A program made the translations under genes and the position numbers. From positions 1-16,260 of the forward strand of contig DLRK01000031.1 of the NCBI GenBank assembly GCA_002501065.1: a stretch of DNA of 16,260 bases, written 5' to 3'. The notes beneath the pieces are model-generated. The model was not told the DNA's origin. It ran no database searches and saw nothing but the letters and a program-made list of their open reading frames with translations. Positions 14,228 to 16,260 of this stretch are shown here, one piece after another. Within the stretch, counting starts at the first letter, position 1. Each line of letters starts with the position of its first letter. Origin of the DNA: Akkermansiaceae bacterium UBA7890 (GTDB lineage Bacteria; Verrucomicrobiota; Verrucomicrobiia; Verrucomicrobiales; Akkermansiaceae).

Positions 14228-15286
14228 TCACTCCTCGTCTACCGTCTCGTCCCGCTGGTAGATCGGAAGCTGCCGATAGGGCACGGTGAAGGCCAGCACC
14301 ATGGTGGCCGTCCCATAAACCCGGCCCGCCTCGCGGCTGTACCAGGATCCGTCGTCCTGCTGCTTGGGAAGGTAGGATTTGTACATCCAGTCAGCGTAGG
14401 TTTCCCAGTATTTGCCGCCCAGCTGGAACATCCCCTGGGCCGAATAATAGTTCCCGTAGAACTCGAACTGGTTATTGGAGAGTCGACGGTGGTTACGCAG
14501 GACGAAATCACCGGCCTTGATCGTGGCGGGTTTGCCGTGCTCACCGCAGAGTTCCAGGCAAAGCAGCCCCATCCCGGTGAGCGACTCCTTGTGACTGGTG
14601 CGATTGGAGTAACCAAAAGTGCCCAGACGATCATCGTAATGGCGGTAGAGATACTCGACCGCATCCTCGATCGCGCGGTCCGGAACCGCGGCCCCGTTCA
14701 ATTTTGCCGACCGCAGGGCCATGAGGGCCCAACCGCTGCAGGAGGTGTCACTGTCCCGCGATCCGGGGTGATACCGCCACCCCCCCTGGTGCTGGGGCGA
14801 CTTGGGAACGCGCTGAGCACGGAGAATCAAGTGAAGTGCGCGGGAGAGAGCCCCCTTGATACGCTTTTGCCGTTCCGGATCCACCATCCCGGAGACCTCG
14901 GACAGGAAAAGGGTGCTGATGTTGTGGGCATACATCGGCCCACTTCCAGCGTGGCCGGCCACAAAGAGGCCACTGCGATCCTGATGCTGCAGGACGTAGT
15001 CAATACAGCGGTTGATGTTGCCGGCGTAGGGACCTTCCGTGGGCATATGCCCCTTGGAGAGAAAGGCCATGCCCACCAGCGAGGGAATACCGGTAGAAGT
15101 CCCGTAGTTCTCCGGGAAACTGCCGTTGCGCTCCTGCGCCCGGGCAAGGAACTGCAGGCCACGCTCCACCGAGGGATCAACCTTGCTTTGCCACTCCGAA
15201 AAGACCGTCCTGGGCACCTCCTGGGCCACCGTACTCCAGGAGAGGAGCAGCACCCCGCAAACCGTTCTGACAAACATTCCTCTCAC
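14228..15286 (-). CDS. Secreted prenyltransferase/squalene-cyclase repeat protein
   Basis: A 352-residue protein with an N-terminal signal peptide (MFVRTVCGVLLLSWSTVAQ). It then has a series of alpha-alpha repeats of the type 'GLxFLxxxQxxxGSF': SVERGLQFLARAQERNGSFP, CIDYVLQHQDRSGLF, ALHLILRAQ followed by QGGWRYHP, AVEYLYRHYDDRLGTFGYSN and SYLPKQQDDGSWYS. This is the toroid fold of squalene cyclases, prenyltransferase beta subunits and alpha-macroglobulins. The cyclase acid motif DXDD is not intact (DSDTS at 178-182), so terpene cyclisation is unlikely. Such secreted proteins in this phylum are usually uncharacterised and may bind peptide or lipid ligands. It follows the Q-rich gene by 40 bp on the same strand. 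ATG at 15277 (three codons in) is an equally good start. Confidence 0.85.
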   Translation of the reverse strand: MRGMFVRTVCGVLLLSWSTVAQEVPRTVFSEWQSKVDPSVERGLQFLARAQERNGSFPENYGTSTGIPSLVGMAFLSKGHMPTEGPYAGNINRCIDYVLQHQDRSGLFVAGHAGSGPMYAHNISTLFLSEVSGMVDPERQKRIKGALSRALHLILRAQRVPKSPQHQGGWRYHPGSRDSDTSCSGWALMALRSAKLNGAAVPDRAIEDAVEYLYRHYDDRLGTFGYSNRTSHKESLTGMGLLCLELCGEHGKPATIKAGDFVLRNHRRLSNNQFEFYGNYYSAQGMFQLGGKYWETYADWMYKSYLPKQQDDGSWYSREAGRVYGTATMVLAFTVPYRQLPIYQRDETVDEE

Positions 15287-15326
15287 GATAAATCTCTTCC
15301 GAATTCTGAACTCTGACCACCAGGCC

Positions 15327-16260
15327 CTACTCTCCCCCCCTTGCCACCTCCTGGAAGTAGCGTTTCACCAGTCCACGGTAATCTTCGGGCACTCCGGCGG
15401 CACCGGCACCGCCCACATCCGAGCGCAGAATCTCCTTGAGCTTCTCCCAGTCCTTGGCGCTCACACCCAGCTTGGCCAGTTCGGGTGGCACGCCAGGATC
15501 GGCCTGGGCCTGCCGGATCCCTTCCTGCGGTTCCTGGCCCGGTTCCTGGGACGGCTGGCCCGGTTGACCCGGTTGACCGGGCTGCTGCCCGGGTTGCTGC
15601 CCGGGTTGCTGACCACTCTGCATCGCCTGCATCGCTTGTTGGGCAGCTTGCGAGAGAGCCTGGGCCGCCTGCTGCGAGGCCTGTGACTGCTGGCCTGCAC
15701 TCTCAGCCTGCGAGGCCTGCGAGGCAGCCTGCTGCGCTTCTGCCAGAGCTTCTCCGGTGCCGGGAAGTTGATTTGGGCTGGGCTGTTGCCCGGCCGCCTC
15801 CTGAGCCTGTTGGGCAAACTGCTGCGCCGCCTGATCAAGTGCCTGAGCCGCCTTGCCAAAACTTTCAGAGGACTGGGCATGCTGCTCGGCCGCAGCCTGG
15901 GACTGTCCCTGCTGTCCGGATTGCGCAGCCTGCGAGGCCTCCTGGCTTCCCTGCTGAGCCTGTTGAGAGGCTTGGGCCATCTCTCCGGACTGACCGTTCA
16001 ACTGGGGCAGGTCCTGGATCGCTTCTGCCAGCGCGGCAGCCTCGGCCGCCTGTAACTCCTGCACGGCTTGGAGAGCCTGGTCGACATCTCCCGCCGCCAG
16101 AGATTCAAGGGCTTCCGCAATCTCGGCCTGGCGTTCCGCCAGATCGGCAAGTTCCGGATCAGCCAAGTCGCCCTGTCCCGGCTGCTGTCCCTCGCCGGGT
16201 TGCTGTCCCTCGCCGGGTTGCTGTCCCTCGCCGGGTTGCTGTCCCTCGCCGGGCTGCTGT
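15327..16260 (-). CDS. Q/A/G-rich low-complexity protein, C-terminal part (N-terminus beyond the right edge)
   Basis: The frame is open to the window edge, giving at least 310 residues of the C-terminal part. Most of it is Gln/Ala/Ser/Gly repeat sequence: QQPGEG repeats at the edge, then an acidic helical section (ELADLAERQAEIAEALESLA), long runs of QAAQQ-type helix, and a GQQPGQQPGQQPGQPGQPGQ stretch. It closes with a compact non-repetitive end, KLGVSAKDWEKLKEILRSDV and then VPEDYRGLVKRYFQEVARGG. That end resembles the tail of DUF4175-like membrane proteins of Planctomycetes and Verrucomicrobiota, in which helical Q-rich domains follow an N-terminal membrane part. It is co-directional with the prenyltransferase-repeat gene 40 bp downstream. 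The call of family is from memory and the N-terminus is needed to confirm it. Confidence 0.7.
   Translation of the reverse strand, partial: QQPGEGQQPGEGQQPGEGQQPGEGQQPGQGDLADPELADLAERQAEIAEALESLAAGDVDQALQAVQELQAAEAAALAEAIQDLPQLNGQSGEMAQASQQAQQGSQEASQAAQSGQQGQSQAAAEQHAQSSESFGKAAQALDQAAQQFAQQAQEAAGQQPSPNQLPGTGEALAEAQQAASQASQAESAGQQSQASQQAAQALSQAAQQAMQAMQSGQQPGQQPGQQPGQPGQPGQPSQEPGQEPQEGIRQAQADPGVPPELAKLGVSAKDWEKLKEILRSDVGGAGAAGVPEDYRGLVKRYFQEVARGGE
16185..16260 (-). repeat. 18-bp coding tandem repeat (QQPGEG), four copies plus the start of a fifth
   Basis: Units CTGTCCCTCGCCGGGTTG (plus strand) occupy 16185-16202, 16203-16220 and 16221-16238; the fourth, 16239-16256, differs by one base (GGGCTG). 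A fifth begins at 16257 and is cut by the window edge. On the coding strand each encodes QQPGEG. Near-identity at third positions indicates recent expansion by slippage or unequal exchange. Confidence 0.9.

Noticed and set aside
14228..15286. Calling this gene a squalene/hopene cyclase
   Set aside because: It has a signal peptide, is about half the usual cyclase length and lacks an intact DXDD motif.

Overview
The window reads as chromosomal DNA from a GC-rich Gram-negative bacterium, most likely a Verrucomicrobiota member. The grounds are an RND metal-efflux pair and an OmpH/Skp periplasmic chaperone, and a secreted prenyltransferase-repeat protein next to a Q/A/G-rich protein, a pairing I associate with Verrucomicrobiota and Planctomycetes. 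Most genes also lack a Shine-Dalgarno sequence. The phylum is inference; there is no rRNA or marker gene here.

Region 1 (1-4241, + strand) is a metal or cation efflux block. It holds the 3' end of a periplasmic adaptor with a His-rich, membrane-anchored C-terminus, a complete 1054-residue RND permease, and a small secreted His/Cys-rich protein. Region 2 (4272-6492) holds an orphan FetB-type ABC permease on the minus strand and, beyond it, two spermidine-synthase-like Rossmann proteins that converge and overlap by 16 bp.

Region 3 (6534-12566) is a complete trans-4-hydroxy-L-proline catabolic set. Going upstream to downstream on the minus strand, it has a FAD D-hydroxyproline dehydrogenase, 4-hydroxyproline 2-epimerase and pyrroline-4-hydroxy-2-carboxylate deaminase. 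Then come a plus-strand ornithine-cyclodeaminase-family reductase and a divergent minus-strand alpha-ketoglutarate-semialdehyde dehydrogenase. Together they would convert hydroxyproline, for example from collagen-like protein, to alpha-ketoglutarate; the reductase could add the trans-3-hydroxyproline or pyrroline-2-carboxylate branch.

Region 4 (12644-13252) is an OmpH/Skp-like chaperone. Region 5 (about 13253-14227) is visibly less GC-rich and looks accessory. It holds a small single-pass membrane protein broken (or programmed) by a -1 shift in a C6 tract, a short stretch resembling the C-terminal part of a serine recombinase, an 83-residue charged coiled-coil protein, and several hairpins and a repeated motif. 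Region 6 (14228-16260, minus strand) has a secreted prenyltransferase/squalene-cyclase-repeat protein, preceded in the transcript by a very Q/A/G-rich protein that runs off the right edge through an 18-bp tandem repeat.

No rRNA, tRNA, CRISPR array, intact transposase or complete insertion sequence was seen. The least explained part is 13253-14227.
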